A stretch of DNA of 64,000 nt from Azoarcus sp031546845 (lineage in GTDB: Bacteria > Pseudomonadota > Gammaproteobacteria > Burkholderiales > Rhodocyclaceae). The notes beneath the pieces were generated by a model. The model was not told where the DNA came from and ran no database searches. It saw nothing but the letters and a program-made list of their open reading frames with translations. Where the stretch lies: assembly GCA_031546845.1 (NCBI GenBank), contig JAVBJT010000030.1:1-64000 (forward strand), written 5' to 3'. A program made the position numbers and the translations under genes. Of the stretch, positions 27,089 through 36,603 are shown one piece after another; the stretch's first letter is position 1; every line of letters begins with the position of its first letter.

Positions 27089-28846
27089 TTAATCGTTGCT
27101 CTCAGGTCCAGGGGCGCCGTTCTTCGTCACCAGCACATCCTCCATCACGAGGTATTCCAGATCGGAGCCGAAGAACATATCGAGCGCGTCGGCGGGCGAG
27201 CAGATCATCGGTTCGCCGCGGCGGTTGAGCGAGGTGTTCAGCACCACGCCGTTGCCGGTGAGTTTTTCCAGTTCGACCATCAGGTCGTAATAACGCGGGT
27301 TGTGCTCGCGCTTGAGCACCTGGGCGCGGGCGGTGCCGTCCTCATGCACGACCTCGGGCACGCGCGATTTCCACTCGTCGGCGACCTCGAAGGTGAAGGT
27401 CATGAACGGCGCCGGGTGTTCGGTCTGCAGCATGCGCGGGCCGACGGTGTCGAGCATGCTGGGGCAGAACGGCCGCCAGCGTTCGCGGAACTTGATTTGG
27501 GCGTTGATCCGGTCGGCCACGCCGGCCGCGCTTGGGCAGCCGAGAATGGAGCGTCCGCCGAGCGCGCGCGGGCCGAACTCCATCCGCCCCTGGAACCAGG
27601 CCACCGGGTTGCCGTCGGCGAGAATTTTCGCCACGCGCGCCGGGGTATCGTCGATTTTTTGCCACTGTGGTTGCGCCGCGTGCTTCGAACAGGCGGCGAT
27701 CACTTCTTCGTTGTTGTAGGCGGGGCCGAGATAGACGTGCTCCATCTTCTCCACCGCCACGCCGCGCTGCTCCGACACGAAGGAAGCCGCGCCTAGCGCG
27801 GTGCCTGAATCGCCCGAGGCCGGCTGGACGAACAACTCTTTCACCTCGGGCCGGGCGATGATCTTCTGGTTGAGTTTGACGTTGAGCGCGCCGCCGCCGG
27901 CAAAAGCGAGCCGGCCGGTTTCGCGCAGGATGTCGCCGAGGTAGTAATCCATCATCTGCAGCGCGAGATTCTCGAACAGCGCTTGCATGCTCGCCGCGTA
28001 ATGGATGTAGGGATCGTCGGCGATGTCGCCGTTGCGCTTGGGGCCGAGCCAATCGACGAGCTTGGGCGAGAAGTAGTAGCCCTTGCCGTTTTCCTTGTAG
28101 CGGCGCAGGCCGATCACGTTGGCGTAGTCGGTGTCGACGATCAATTCGCCGTTCTCGAATTTCGCCAGGCGGGAAAAATCGTATTTTCCCGCGTCGCCAT
28201 AGGGCGCCATGCCCATCACCTTGTATTCGCCGTCGAGCATCTCGAAGCCGAGGTATTCGGTGAGCGCGCCATACAGGCCGCCGAGCGAATCGGGGTCGTA
28301 GAATTCCTTGATCTTGTGGATGCGCCCGTTCTCGCCCCAGCCGAAGAAGGTGGTTGCGTACTCGCCCTTGCCGTCGATGCCGAGAATCGCTGTTTTTTCC
28401 TTGAAGCCGGAACAGTGGTAGGCGCTGGAGGCGTGGGCGAGGTGGTGTTCGACCGGCACGATCTCGGTTTTCTTCAAATCGAAGCCGAGCTGCTGCAAGC
28501 ACCATTGGATGCGCTTGCGGTAGCGGTAAAAGCGCCGGTTGCCGAGCAGGATCGCATCCAGCCCGCGGTCGGGCGCGTACCAATAGCGTTTCGCGTAATG
28601 CCAGCGCGCCTTGTCGAACAGGCTGATCGGTGCGAACGGAATCGCCACCGCGTCGACATCCTTGGGTTTGATCCCGGCGAAGGCGAGACAGAATTTCGCT
28701 GCCTCGTAAGGCATCCGGTTCTTGGCGTGCTTGTCGCGCACGAAGCGTTCTTCTTCCGCTGCGGCAACGAGCCGTCCATCGATGTAAAGCGCGGCGGAAG
28801 GGTCGTGGGTCAAGGCGCCGGAAAGGCCGAGTACGGTCAATGCCAC
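27089..28846 (-). CDS. Carbamoyltransferase (NodU/CmcH family), probable LPS core carbamoylation
   Basis: A 585-residue two-domain carbamoyltransferase. The N-terminal Kae1-like domain has LGLSGALTHDPSAAL, VEHHLAHASSAYH (metal-binding His residues) and GIDGKGEYAT. The C-terminal part has FQGRMEFGPRALGGRSIL and NTSLNRRGEPMI. The family moves a carbamoyl group from carbamoyl phosphate to a hydroxyl. In Pseudomonas, WapO of this family carbamoylates heptose II in the LPS core and lies in the waa locus, so the same job is likely here. Confidence 0.88.
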   Translation of the reverse strand: MALTVLGLSGALTHDPSAALYIDGRLVAAAEEERFVRDKHAKNRMPYEAAKFCLAFAGIKPKDVDAVAIPFAPISLFDKARWHYAKRYWYAPDRGLDAILLGNRRFYRYRKRIQWCLQQLGFDLKKTEIVPVEHHLAHASSAYHCSGFKEKTAILGIDGKGEYATTFFGWGENGRIHKIKEFYDPDSLGGLYGALTEYLGFEMLDGEYKVMGMAPYGDAGKYDFSRLAKFENGELIVDTDYANVIGLRRYKENGKGYYFSPKLVDWLGPKRNGDIADDPYIHYAASMQALFENLALQMMDYYLGDILRETGRLAFAGGGALNVKLNQKIIARPEVKELFVQPASGDSGTALGAASFVSEQRGVAVEKMEHVYLGPAYNNEEVIAACSKHAAQPQWQKIDDTPARVAKILADGNPVAWFQGRMEFGPRALGGRSILGCPSAAGVADRINAQIKFRERWRPFCPSMLDTVGPRMLQTEHPAPFMTFTFEVADEWKSRVPEVVHEDGTARAQVLKREHNPRYYDLMVELEKLTGNGVVLNTSLNRRGEPMICSPADALDMFFGSDLEYLVMEDVLVTKNGAPGPESND

Positions 28847-28907
28847 GGGGAAACCTCAGGGTCGGGAAGCGTCCGGCTCGCTGCGCGCCGGACGGCAGAA
28901 TCAAAAA

Positions 28908-30959
28908 TTATAACCCGCCTGCCATCTGAGGCTTGGCGGGTGGGCGTCCGAGCAGAGCGGGTAGCGCAGGCGCCATGTGTTCCCCTAGCCAGGAGGCGCC
29001 GTCGAACGACAGATGGTCGTCGTCGCGGTACAGCAGCTTGCCGTCCTGGCGCCCGTAGCAGGCGGTGTTGTCGCACATCAGCGGCATTGGGTCGAATGTA
29101 AGCACTTGCGGGTACTTCGCCAATATGCTGTCGAGCAGCGGGCGGTATTCTGCGGTGCGAGCGTCGATGATCGCGCGGCTGACCTGACAATCCGGGCGTG
29201 GCGTGCGGTTGACGAAGCGATTCGGATTCCACGTGATGCACTCGCGCGAGTTGAAGGGCAGTTCCGGCACCGAGTGCAGGAAAATCACCCGCTTACCCGC
29301 GGCGGTCAAGCGGCGTAGGGAGGCATCCAGGGCGTACGCGAACACTTCTTGGCGATTGAATTCTTTGGCGCTCGGTTCGTCGGGCAGCGTCAGTTTTTCG
29401 TCCGATTTGTAGTTGGGCGGGTCCTTGAGTTCCCTACCCGTTATGTAGGCCACCCAGCGCCCGCCGAGAAAAACAGTGTCGATTTCCGGCGATTTCACCG
29501 CGTAATCGAGCGCGGCATCCACGATCTGCCGGCATACGCTCGGCTCGCCGTGTTTGATGAGTGTCATGCCATAGAGTGGCCCGCAGCCGCCTTCCCATAC
29601 CTGCACCAGGTTGATGTTGTATGGGCGCAATGCCTTGCTCAATCCCCAGAAGTAGTGATTGGCGTGGCTGTCGCCGATCAGTATCGCGTTGGGCCGGGTC
29701 TTGGGCGTATCGACTAGGCACAGGCCGGGCATGCCGGGGGGCAATGCCGCGCAGCCTTCTTTGCCGCGCAGATCGTTGCTCCATGTCAAGGCGCCGGCTT
29801 CTTGTTTTGCCTGCGCGTTCTTGAGCCGGAATGTCATGCCGTCGCGTATCAGGATATTGATGGAGGTTCCCGCCAGCACCACGGCGACGGAGGCCAGCGC
29901 GGTGATTGGAATCCAGCCCTGGCGGCGGCGGATTGGCGTTTCGAGCAGGCGGTAGCTGAGCCAGGCGAACAGCACCGAAACGAGTACGACCGCCGTCAGC
30001 AACGCGGCCGGCGCATGCTCGCCGTAAAGGAGCCGGGTGAAAGTCAGCAGCGGCCAGTGCCACAGGTAGAGCGGAAAGCTGATCAAGCCCACGCCGACCA
30101 TGAAACGCGTCGCCAGAAAGCGGCGGTTGAGCAGCGCTTCCTCGCCCGCGGCGATCACCAGTGCTGCGCCGAGCGTCGGCAGCAGCGCCCAGCCGCCGGG
30201 GAACGCCCGGTGCGGGTCGATCACCACCACCGCAACCGCGATCAGCGCCAAACCCAAGGCCGCCGCCCAATGTTTGCCGGTGCCGTTGCGGGCGAACAAG
30301 GGGCCGCGCCGGTGCATGCGCAAGGCCAGCGCCGCGCCGGTGAACATTTCCCACGCACGGGACGGCAGCAGGAAGTAAGCGGCCGCCGGCGCTTGCCAGG
30401 TCAGCACGACGTTTGCCACGAACGAAGCCGCTGTCAGCCCCGCGAGGACGAGCCAGAAGCGCCGTCCTAGCCGCCAGGACAATACCGCCACCAGCGGCCA
30501 GACGATGTAGAACTGCTCTTCCGCCCCGAGCGACCATAGATGCAACAGTGGCTTGAGCCCGGCGGCTTCGTCGAAGTAACCGGCCTCGCTCCAGAACACG
30601 ATATTCGCCACGAAGCCCAAGCCGGCTGCCGCATGCTTGCCCAACTGCGTGTACTCGTCGGGTAGCAGCGCCGCCCATCCGAGTCCGAGCGAAACGAGGA
30701 TGACAAGCAGAAGGGGCGGAAAGATCCGCCTTACCCGGCGGGCGTAGAAGTCGGCGAAGCTGAACTCGCCGCCCGCCAGCGCCTTGAAGATGATCGACGA
30801 AATCAGATAGCCGGAGATGACAAAGAAGATGTCCACGCCGACGAACCCACCTGGTAGGGCGGCGGGAAAGGCGTGAAAAACGACGACGGCCAGTACGGCG
30901 ACGGCGCGCAATCCATCGATATCGGGTCGATAGGCGAGGTGTGGATTCGGATGAGTCAT
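28908..30959 (-). CDS. OafA/YrhL-type acyltransferase with C-terminal SGNH domain
   Basis: A 683-residue protein. The first about 370 residues are an acyltransferase-3 membrane domain with YRPDIDGLRAVAVLAVVVFH and GGFVGVDIFFVISGYLI. After the last helix comes a periplasmic SGNH hydrolase-like domain: ILIGDSHANHYFW holds the Ser and DDDHLSFDGASWL the Asp/His pair. Such proteins transfer acetyl groups to O-antigen or other surface sugars. The start at 30959 lies only six bases after a strong hairpin and has no clear Shine-Dalgarno, but conserved residues begin at position 9, so it cannot start much later. Confidence 0.92.
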   Translation of the reverse strand: MTHPNPHLAYRPDIDGLRAVAVLAVVVFHAFPAALPGGFVGVDIFFVISGYLISSIIFKALAGGEFSFADFYARRVRRIFPPLLLVILVSLGLGWAALLPDEYTQLGKHAAAGLGFVANIVFWSEAGYFDEAAGLKPLLHLWSLGAEEQFYIVWPLVAVLSWRLGRRFWLVLAGLTAASFVANVVLTWQAPAAAYFLLPSRAWEMFTGAALALRMHRRGPLFARNGTGKHWAAALGLALIAVAVVVIDPHRAFPGGWALLPTLGAALVIAAGEEALLNRRFLATRFMVGVGLISFPLYLWHWPLLTFTRLLYGEHAPAALLTAVVLVSVLFAWLSYRLLETPIRRRQGWIPITALASVAVVLAGTSINILIRDGMTFRLKNAQAKQEAGALTWSNDLRGKEGCAALPPGMPGLCLVDTPKTRPNAILIGDSHANHYFWGLSKALRPYNINLVQVWEGGCGPLYGMTLIKHGEPSVCRQIVDAALDYAVKSPEIDTVFLGGRWVAYITGRELKDPPNYKSDEKLTLPDEPSAKEFNRQEVFAYALDASLRRLTAAGKRVIFLHSVPELPFNSRECITWNPNRFVNRTPRPDCQVSRAIIDARTAEYRPLLDSILAKYPQVLTFDPMPLMCDNTACYGRQDGKLLYRDDDHLSFDGASWLGEHMAPALPALLGRPPAKPQMAGGL

Positions 30960-30965
30960 GAAAAC

Positions 30966-30984
30966 AGCCCGCGCGGTGCGGGCT
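30966..30984 (-). terminator. GC-rich hairpin abutting the acyltransferase start codon
   Basis: AGCCCGC and GCGGGCT form a perfect 7-bp stem with a 5-base loop. On the minus strand GTTTTC follows and then the ATG. It could end polA transcripts or control access to the acyltransferase start. Confidence 0.5.
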
Positions 30985-31121
30985 TGCGGAATATCGGATT
31001 GCGGAAACGCTGGATTATATCGTTGAAGCCGGCCTCCCAAAGTGGGGCGGGTTCCGGGTTGTATTTTTCCCGAAGTGTTGTGCCGGATTACCTCGAATTA
31101 CTTGTATTCGCTCCAGGCCGT

Positions 31122-33833
31122 TCAATGCGCCTCGTCCCAGTTGCTTCCCGCGCCCACCTCCACTAACAGCGGTACGGACAGTTGGGCGACATTGCCCATC
31201 AGTTTCGGTAGTTCGGCGCGTATCGTGTCCAATTCGGCTTGTGGGACTTCGAGCACGAGCTCGTCGTGCACCTGCAGGATCAGACGGGATTTCATGCCGC
31301 TGCCGGTCAGCCAATGGTGCGTGGCGATCATCGCCTTCTTGATCAGATCGGCGGCAGTGCCTTGCATCGGCGCGTTGATCGCGGCGCGCTCGGCGCCCTG
31401 GCGGCGGCCAACTTGCTGGGCGCGCAGGTCCGGCAGATGCAGGCGGCGGCCGAACACGGTTTCGACGTAGCCTTTGTCCCTGGCGTCGGCCTTGATCCGC
31501 TCCATGTAGTTGGCCACGCCGGGGTAGCGGGCGAAATAGCGGTCGATCCAGACTTGCGCGGCGCTACGTTCGATGCCGAGGTTTTTCGCCAGCCCGTGCG
31601 CGCTCATGCCGTAGATAAGGCCGAAGTTGATGACTTTGGCGTAGCGGCGCTGCTCGCTGCTGACCTCGGCCGGGCCAACGCCGAACACCTCGGCGGCGGT
31701 GGCGCGGTGTACGTCCTCGCCACGGGCGAAGGCGTCGAGCAGGCGGGCGTCGTTCGACAGGTGGGCCATGATGCGCAGTTCGATCTGCGAATAGTCGGCG
31801 GAAACGACAACGTGGTCGCGCGGCGCGATGAAGGCGGCGCGGATGCGGCGGCCTTCGGCGGTACGGATCGGGATGTTCTGCAAATTGGGGTCGGAGCTGG
31901 CGAGCCGGCCGGTAACGGCCGTGGCTTGCGAGAAGCTGGTATGCACGCGCCCGGTCTTCGGATTGACCCTGCGCGGCAGCTTGTCGGCGTAGGTACTCTT
32001 GAGCTTGGCCAGGCCGCGATGTTCGAGTAGCAGCTTGGGCAGCGGGTAGTCCTCGGCCAGTTGCTGTAACACTTCCTCGTCGGTGGAAGGCTGACCGGTG
32101 GCGGTTTTCTTCACCGCTGGCAAACCGAGTTTGCCGAACAGGATTTCGCCAAGCTGCTTGGGCGAGCCGAGGTTGAAGGGCTGGCCGGCGAGTTCGTGCG
32201 CCTCGCGCTCCAGGTCCAGCAGCCGGCGGCCGAGTTCCTCGCTGTGGCTGGCGAGCAGAAAGGGATCGATGAGCACGCCGGTGCGCTCTATGTCGAGCAG
32301 CACCGCCAGCGTCGGCAATTCCACGTCGCGGTACAGCGCGGCGAGCGCTGGTATGTGTTCCACCTGCGGCCATAGCGCTTGGTGCAGACGCAAGGTGATA
32401 TCGGCATCCTCGGCGGCGTAAGCGGTGGCACGGTCGAGTTCGACATCGAAAAAGCCGATCTGCTTCGCGCCCTTGCCGCATACGTCGGTGTAGGCGATGG
32501 TGTTCAGCCCGAGATGGCGGCGAGCGAGCGAGTCCATGTCGTGGCTGCGGTCGCTTTCGAGCAGGTAGGACTGGAGCAGCGTGTCGTGGACGATGCCGCC
32601 GAGGCGGATGCCTTGATTGGCCAGCACGTGTGCGTCGTACTTGAGATTCTGCCCGACCTTGGCGTGGGCGTTGGATTCGAGCCAGGGCCGTAGCTTTTCC
32701 AGCACTTCGGCGAGCGGCAACTGCGCCGGTGCGTCGGCGCCGCGATGGGTAAGCGGCAGGTAGGCCGCTTCGCCGGCGACAACGCTGAAGGACATGCCGA
32801 CCAGTTGTGCCGTCATCGGGTCGAGGCTGGTGGTTTCGGTGTCGAAAGCGGTCAATTCGGCGGCTTGCAGCTTTGCCAACCAGGTATCGAACGCCGGCCA
32901 ATCGAGGATGCAGGCATAGTCGGTGCGCTCGACCGCCGTCGCCGTGCGCTCGGTGGCGTCAGGCGTTGTCGCGGCGCTGTCGCGTGCGCCCGCTTCCAGT
33001 TCTTTCTGCCAGCTACGAAATTCGAAGCGTTCGTACAAGCTGCGCAGCGCCGCCTCGTCGCCACTATGCGTGGTCAGATCGTCCAGCGCGACGGGTAGCG
33101 CCACGTCGGTGGCGACCGTGACCAGGCGCTTGCCTAATGGCAGGAATGCGAGGTGTTGGCGCAGATTCTCGCCGACCTTGCCGCCGATTTTGTCGGCATT
33201 GGCGACGATTGCGTCCAGCGTGCCGTACTCGGCGAGCCATTTCAGCGCCGTCTTGGGGCCGCACTTTTCCACTCCCGGCACGTTATCCACGGTGTCGCCG
33301 ATCAGCGCCAGGTAATCGACGATGCGTTCCGGCGGCACGCCGAACTTGTCCATGACGCCGGCCTCGTCGAGCACTTCCTCGCTCATCGTGTTGATCCAGC
33401 GTACGCCGGGGCGCACAAGCTGGGTCAAATCCTTGTCGCCGGTGGAAATCACCACCTCCCAGCCGCGCTCGACGGCCGCGCGGGTCAGCGTGCCGATGAC
33501 GTCGTCGGCTTCCACGCCTTCGAGCATCAGCAGCGGCCAGCCCTCGGCCCGCACCGCTTCGTGCAGGGGTTCGATCTGCGCACGCAGGTCGTCGGGCATC
33601 GGCGGGCGGTTCGCTTTATAGTCGGGGTACCAGTCGTCGCGGAAGGTCTTACCCTTGGCATCGAACACACAAGCGCGAAATTCCGCCTTGTAGTCGCTTT
33701 CGAGCCGACGTAGCATCGACAACACGCCCCGTATTGCCCCCGTGGGTTCGCCGCGCGATGTGCGCAGGTCTGGCAGCGCGTGATAAGCGCGATAGAGGTA
33801 GCTGGAGCCATCGACGAGCAGCAGGGTGGGCAT
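31122..33833 (-). CDS. polA: DNA polymerase I
   Basis: A 903-residue polymerase with all three domains. The 5' nuclease domain opens MPTLLLVDGSSYLYRAYHAL and holds VEADDVIGTL. The 3'-5' exonuclease domain keeps the acidic residues (AFDTETTSLD, NLKYDAHVL, YAAEDADITLRL), so proofreading should be intact. The polymerase domain has SADYSQIELRIMAHLS, RRYAKVINFGLIYGMS and LQVHDELVLEV. The start is set at 33833; the frame runs 85 codons further into the divergent gene without conservation. It acts in Okazaki fragment maturation and repair. Confidence 0.98.
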   Translation of the reverse strand: MPTLLLVDGSSYLYRAYHALPDLRTSRGEPTGAIRGVLSMLRRLESDYKAEFRACVFDAKGKTFRDDWYPDYKANRPPMPDDLRAQIEPLHEAVRAEGWPLLMLEGVEADDVIGTLTRAAVERGWEVVISTGDKDLTQLVRPGVRWINTMSEEVLDEAGVMDKFGVPPERIVDYLALIGDTVDNVPGVEKCGPKTALKWLAEYGTLDAIVANADKIGGKVGENLRQHLAFLPLGKRLVTVATDVALPVALDDLTTHSGDEAALRSLYERFEFRSWQKELEAGARDSAATTPDATERTATAVERTDYACILDWPAFDTWLAKLQAAELTAFDTETTSLDPMTAQLVGMSFSVVAGEAAYLPLTHRGADAPAQLPLAEVLEKLRPWLESNAHAKVGQNLKYDAHVLANQGIRLGGIVHDTLLQSYLLESDRSHDMDSLARRHLGLNTIAYTDVCGKGAKQIGFFDVELDRATAYAAEDADITLRLHQALWPQVEHIPALAALYRDVELPTLAVLLDIERTGVLIDPFLLASHSEELGRRLLDLEREAHELAGQPFNLGSPKQLGEILFGKLGLPAVKKTATGQPSTDEEVLQQLAEDYPLPKLLLEHRGLAKLKSTYADKLPRRVNPKTGRVHTSFSQATAVTGRLASSDPNLQNIPIRTAEGRRIRAAFIAPRDHVVVSADYSQIELRIMAHLSNDARLLDAFARGEDVHRATAAEVFGVGPAEVSSEQRRYAKVINFGLIYGMSAHGLAKNLGIERSAAQVWIDRYFARYPGVANYMERIKADARDKGYVETVFGRRLHLPDLRAQQVGRRQGAERAAINAPMQGTAADLIKKAMIATHHWLTGSGMKSRLILQVHDELVLEVPQAELDTIRAELPKLMGNVAQLSVPLLVEVGAGSNWDEAH

Positions 33834-33921
33834 GCTGAAAATCCTTGCGGAAGGCCGATACGCCGTATCCGTTGCGAGATACGCCGGGGGCGGATTTTTT
33901 CGAAAAACAAGCGAGAGCAAA

Positions 33922-34647
33922 ATGAGCGCGACAGACAAACTTCCACGTAGCGCGGCGAATACCGCCGCGCCACGCTTCAACGCGCGCGAATCCTGGCGAA
34001 TCTTCGGAATTATGTCAGAGTTCGTCGAGGCGACCGAACGGCTCAACGCCATTCGCCCGGCGGTGTCCATTTTCGGCAGCGCCCGCATCGCCCAGGATCA
34101 CCTGTATTACACGCTGACCGAGCAAATTGCCCGTCAACTGTCGGATGCCGGCTTTTCGGTCATTTCCGGCGGCGGCCCCGGCATCATGGAGGCGGCGAAC
34201 AAAGGCGCCTATTACGGCAAAAGCCCGTCCGTCGGCCTCAACATTCAGTTGCCGATGGAGCAGGCCGCCAATCCCTACCAGGACATTTCGCAAAGCTTCC
34301 AGCACTTCTTCGCACGCAAATACATGTTCGTGAAGTTTGCCGCCGCTTACGTGGTGATGCCCGGCGGTTTCGGCACGCTGGACGAACTGCTGGAGGCGCT
34401 GACGCTGGTGCAGACGGGCAAGAGCCGTAAGATTCCCATCATCCTGGTCCATGAACCTTTCTGGAAAGGCTTGCTCGAATGGTTCCGCGACCGTCTGGTG
34501 AACGAGGGCATGATCCACGCCGCCGACATGGATCTGATCCAGGTCATCGACAAGCCGGAAGATGTCGTCGCGGCCATCTTCAAGCATTACGAAACGCGCG
34601 GCTTTCTGCCGCTGCCCGCGGAACACGAATTGATGCTGAACCTGTAA
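33922..34647 (+). CDS. LOG-family nucleotide 5'-monophosphate phosphoribohydrolase
   Basis: A 241-residue Rossmann-fold protein of the TIGR00730/LOG family. ISGGGPGIMEAANKGA and PGGFGTLDELLEALT are the two signature segments. Members cleave the N-glycosidic bond of nucleoside monophosphates (LOG in cytokinin activation, PpnN in E. coli). It is divergent from polA over 88 bases. The true substrate cannot be told from the sequence. Confidence 0.92.
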   Translation: MSATDKLPRSAANTAAPRFNARESWRIFGIMSEFVEATERLNAIRPAVSIFGSARIAQDHLYYTLTEQIARQLSDAGFSVISGGGPGIMEAANKGAYYGKSPSVGLNIQLPMEQAANPYQDISQSFQHFFARKYMFVKFAAAYVVMPGGFGTLDELLEALTLVQTGKSRKIPIILVHEPFWKGLLEWFRDRLVNEGMIHAADMDLIQVIDKPEDVVAAIFKHYETRGFLPLPAEHELMLNL

Positions 34648-34680
34648 GCGCGCGGCGGCGGGGCTTGTCCGCTGCTCTGT

Positions 34681-34686
34681 TAGAAT
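34681..34686 (+). promoter_or_regulatory. Candidate -10 element before the DUF2782 gene
   Basis: TAGAAT lies 22 bases upstream of the start, with AAGGAG in between as ribosome binding site. No -35 at correct spacing is seen. Confidence 0.25.
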
Positions 34687-34707
34687 CGGCCGGAAAAGGA
34701 GAACACC

Positions 34708-35022
34708 ATGCGCCGTATCCTGCCCCTCGTGCTGCTGGTCGCAGCTATCCCCGCTTTTGCCCAGCAACCGCCGAAACTCGAGCCGATCCCCGAGCCGCCG
34801 CCAATGCCGGGCGAGGCGCAGGAGCCGGATGTCACCATTCTCAAGCGCGGCGAGGATACCGTGGCAGAGCACCGCATCCGCGGCAAGCTCTACATGATCA
34901 AGGTCACGCCGCCGCATGGCGTGCCGTATTACCTCGTGGACAAGGAGGGCAACGGGCAGATGGTGCGCGACGACACCGCGCCGACGCTGTCTGTGCCGAT
35001 GTGGGTGCTTCAGTCCTGGTAA
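34708..35022 (+). CDS. DUF2782 exported protein
   Basis: A 104-residue periplasmic protein: a clean signal peptide ending AFAQ, a proline-rich stretch (LEPIPEPPPMPGE), then a conserved domain with DVTILKRGEDTVAEHRI and YYLVDKEGNG. The family is found beside polA and thrB in beta- and gammaproteobacteria, as here. Function unknown. Confidence 0.88.
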   Translation: MRRILPLVLLVAAIPAFAQQPPKLEPIPEPPPMPGEAQEPDVTILKRGEDTVAEHRIRGKLYMIKVTPPHGVPYYLVDKEGNGQMVRDDTAPTLSVPMWVLQSW

Positions 35023-35048
35023 GGCCGGATGGGCCGCGCGGTGCTCGC

Positions 35049-35567
35049 TTGCCCGCCGCTGCGACCCTGGTCGACAGCTTTTCCCCAGTTTTCCGCGCCG
35101 ACGCCAAGGTGCTGATCCTCGGCAGCATGCCGGGTGAAGCCTCGCTCGCGGCCGGCTGCTATTACGCCCATCCGCGCAACGCCTTCTGGCCGATCATGGG
35201 CGCGTTGTTCGGCGCCGGGCCGGAGTTGCCTTATGCGGACCGGCTCGCGCGTCTGGTTGAGGCCGGCGTTGCGCTGTGGGACGTTATCGCCCGTTGCGAG
35301 CGCAGCGGCAGCCTGGATAGCAGCATTGCCCCCGCTAGCATCGTCGCCAACGATTTCCCCGCGCTGTTCGCCGCCTGCCCCGGTTTGCGCCACATTTTCT
35401 TCAACGGTGGTACGGCGGAAAGCGCCTTTCGCCGCCATGTCGGATTGCCCGCCGATACGTCTCGCTTGCAACTGCGGCGTTTGCCCTCCACCAGCCCGGC
35501 TCACGCCGCGCTTGGCTTCGCGCAAAAGCTCGACGCCTGGCGTGTGCTGACCCGCGCCGTGGCTTGA
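35049..35567 (+). CDS. Uracil-DNA glycosylase superfamily protein, deoxyinosine glycosylase type
   Basis: About 172 residues. VLILGSMPGEASLAAGCYYAHPRNAFWPIMG is represented in short form by VLILGSMPGEAS and HPRNAFWP, the active-site segments of the Mug-like deoxyinosine/hypoxanthine glycosylases; FFNGGTAESAF and LPSTSPAHA supply the distal motif. No ATG precedes the conserved part in this frame; TTG at 35049 is the most plausible start and has no visible Shine-Dalgarno. It presumably removes deaminated bases from DNA. Confidence 0.82.
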   Translation: MPAAATLVDSFSPVFRADAKVLILGSMPGEASLAAGCYYAHPRNAFWPIMGALFGAGPELPYADRLARLVEAGVALWDVIARCERSGSLDSSIAPASIVANDFPALFAACPGLRHIFFNGGTAESAFRRHVGLPADTSRLQLRRLPSTSPAHAALGFAQKLDAWRVLTRAVA

Positions 35568-35587
35568 GCCGCGTCGCGTAAAACGCC

Positions 35588-36541
35588 ATGTCCGTCTTCA
35601 CGCCCGTGCCCGAAACCGTTCTTGCCGACTGGCTGCGCAATTACGCTGTCGGTCGCCTGGTGGATGTCCAGGGTATTTCGGCGGGGGTGCAGAACAGCAA
35701 TTTCTTCGTCACCACCACACTGGGCCGTTACGTGCTGACGCTGTTCGAGAGCATTTCGCGCGCCGATCTGCCCTATTACCTGCATCTGATGGCCCATCTT
35801 GCCCGCCACGGTCTGCCCGTGCCGGCGCCGATCGCCAACCGCGACAACGAATACCTGAGCGAGCTGCAGGGTAAGCCGGCGGTGCTGGTCATGCGTCTGG
35901 CCGGCCGTTCGGAGATGAATCCTGGCCTTGGGCTCTGTGAAAAAATCGGTGCGATGCTTGCCGGCCTGCATCTGGCTGGGCAATCCTACGGCCGTCGCCA
36001 GGCCAACCCGCGTGGTCCCGCCTGGCGTACGGCCACCGCGAGCCAGGTGCGCGCTTTTTTCTCCGCCGATGAGCAGGCCTTGCTCGACGCCGAGCTTGCC
36101 TTTCAGGCCGGAGCCGACTTCGGCGGGGATGGCACGCTGCCGGCCGGCGCGATTCATGCCGATCTATTTCGCGACAATGTGCTGTGGGACGGTGAGCACA
36201 TCGGCGGCGTCATCGACTTTTACTTCGCGGGTTACGACGCTTTGTTGTTCGACGTCGCCGTTACCGTCAACGACTGGTGTGCTGGCGCGAATGGCGAGCT
36301 CGATCCGCGCCGGTGCGCGGCGCTGCTGACCGCTTACCATGCGGAACGCCCCTTTACCGCCGCCGAGCGTGCTGCCTGGCCGGTTATGCTGCGTGCCGCC
36401 GCGCTGCGCTTCTGGCTGTCGCGCGCGGCCGATCTGCACTTGCCGCGCGGTGGCGAAATGGTGCTGGTGAAAGACCCCGCCGAATACCGCGATATGTTGC
36501 GTTTGCGTATCGCGGGCCACCTGGCGCTACCGACACATTGA
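35588..36541 (+). CDS. thrB: Homoserine kinase type II (ThrB)
   Basis: A 317-residue APH-fold kinase that makes O-phosphohomoserine in threonine synthesis. MSVFTPVPETVLADWL at the start, GISAGVQNSNFFV, the catalytic loop AIHADLFRDNVLW and VIDFYFAGYD are all typical of the non-GHMP ThrB of beta- and gammaproteobacteria. It lies 20 bases after the glycosylase gene. thrC is not in the window. Confidence 0.95.
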   Translation: MSVFTPVPETVLADWLRNYAVGRLVDVQGISAGVQNSNFFVTTTLGRYVLTLFESISRADLPYYLHLMAHLARHGLPVPAPIANRDNEYLSELQGKPAVLVMRLAGRSEMNPGLGLCEKIGAMLAGLHLAGQSYGRRQANPRGPAWRTATASQVRAFFSADEQALLDAELAFQAGADFGGDGTLPAGAIHADLFRDNVLWDGEHIGGVIDFYFAGYDALLFDVAVTVNDWCAGANGELDPRRCAALLTAYHAERPFTAAERAAWPVMLRAAALRFWLSRAADLHLPRGGEMVLVKDPAEYRDMLRLRIAGHLALPTH

Positions 36542-36603
36542 ATTTTCCCCTTGGCATCGGCTAGCATCATCGGTTTGCTGCACCACAACAAAACCTACAC
36601 CAC

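Noticed and set aside
26995..27228. Short plus-strand open frame at the AT-rich/GC-rich border
   Set aside because: It runs opposite the end of the carbamoyltransferase gene and has no features.
34479..35048. Longer N-terminus for the deoxyinosine glycosylase
   Set aside because: The frame is open back to 34479 but overlaps the LOG and DUF2782 genes in another frame and shows only shadow composition.
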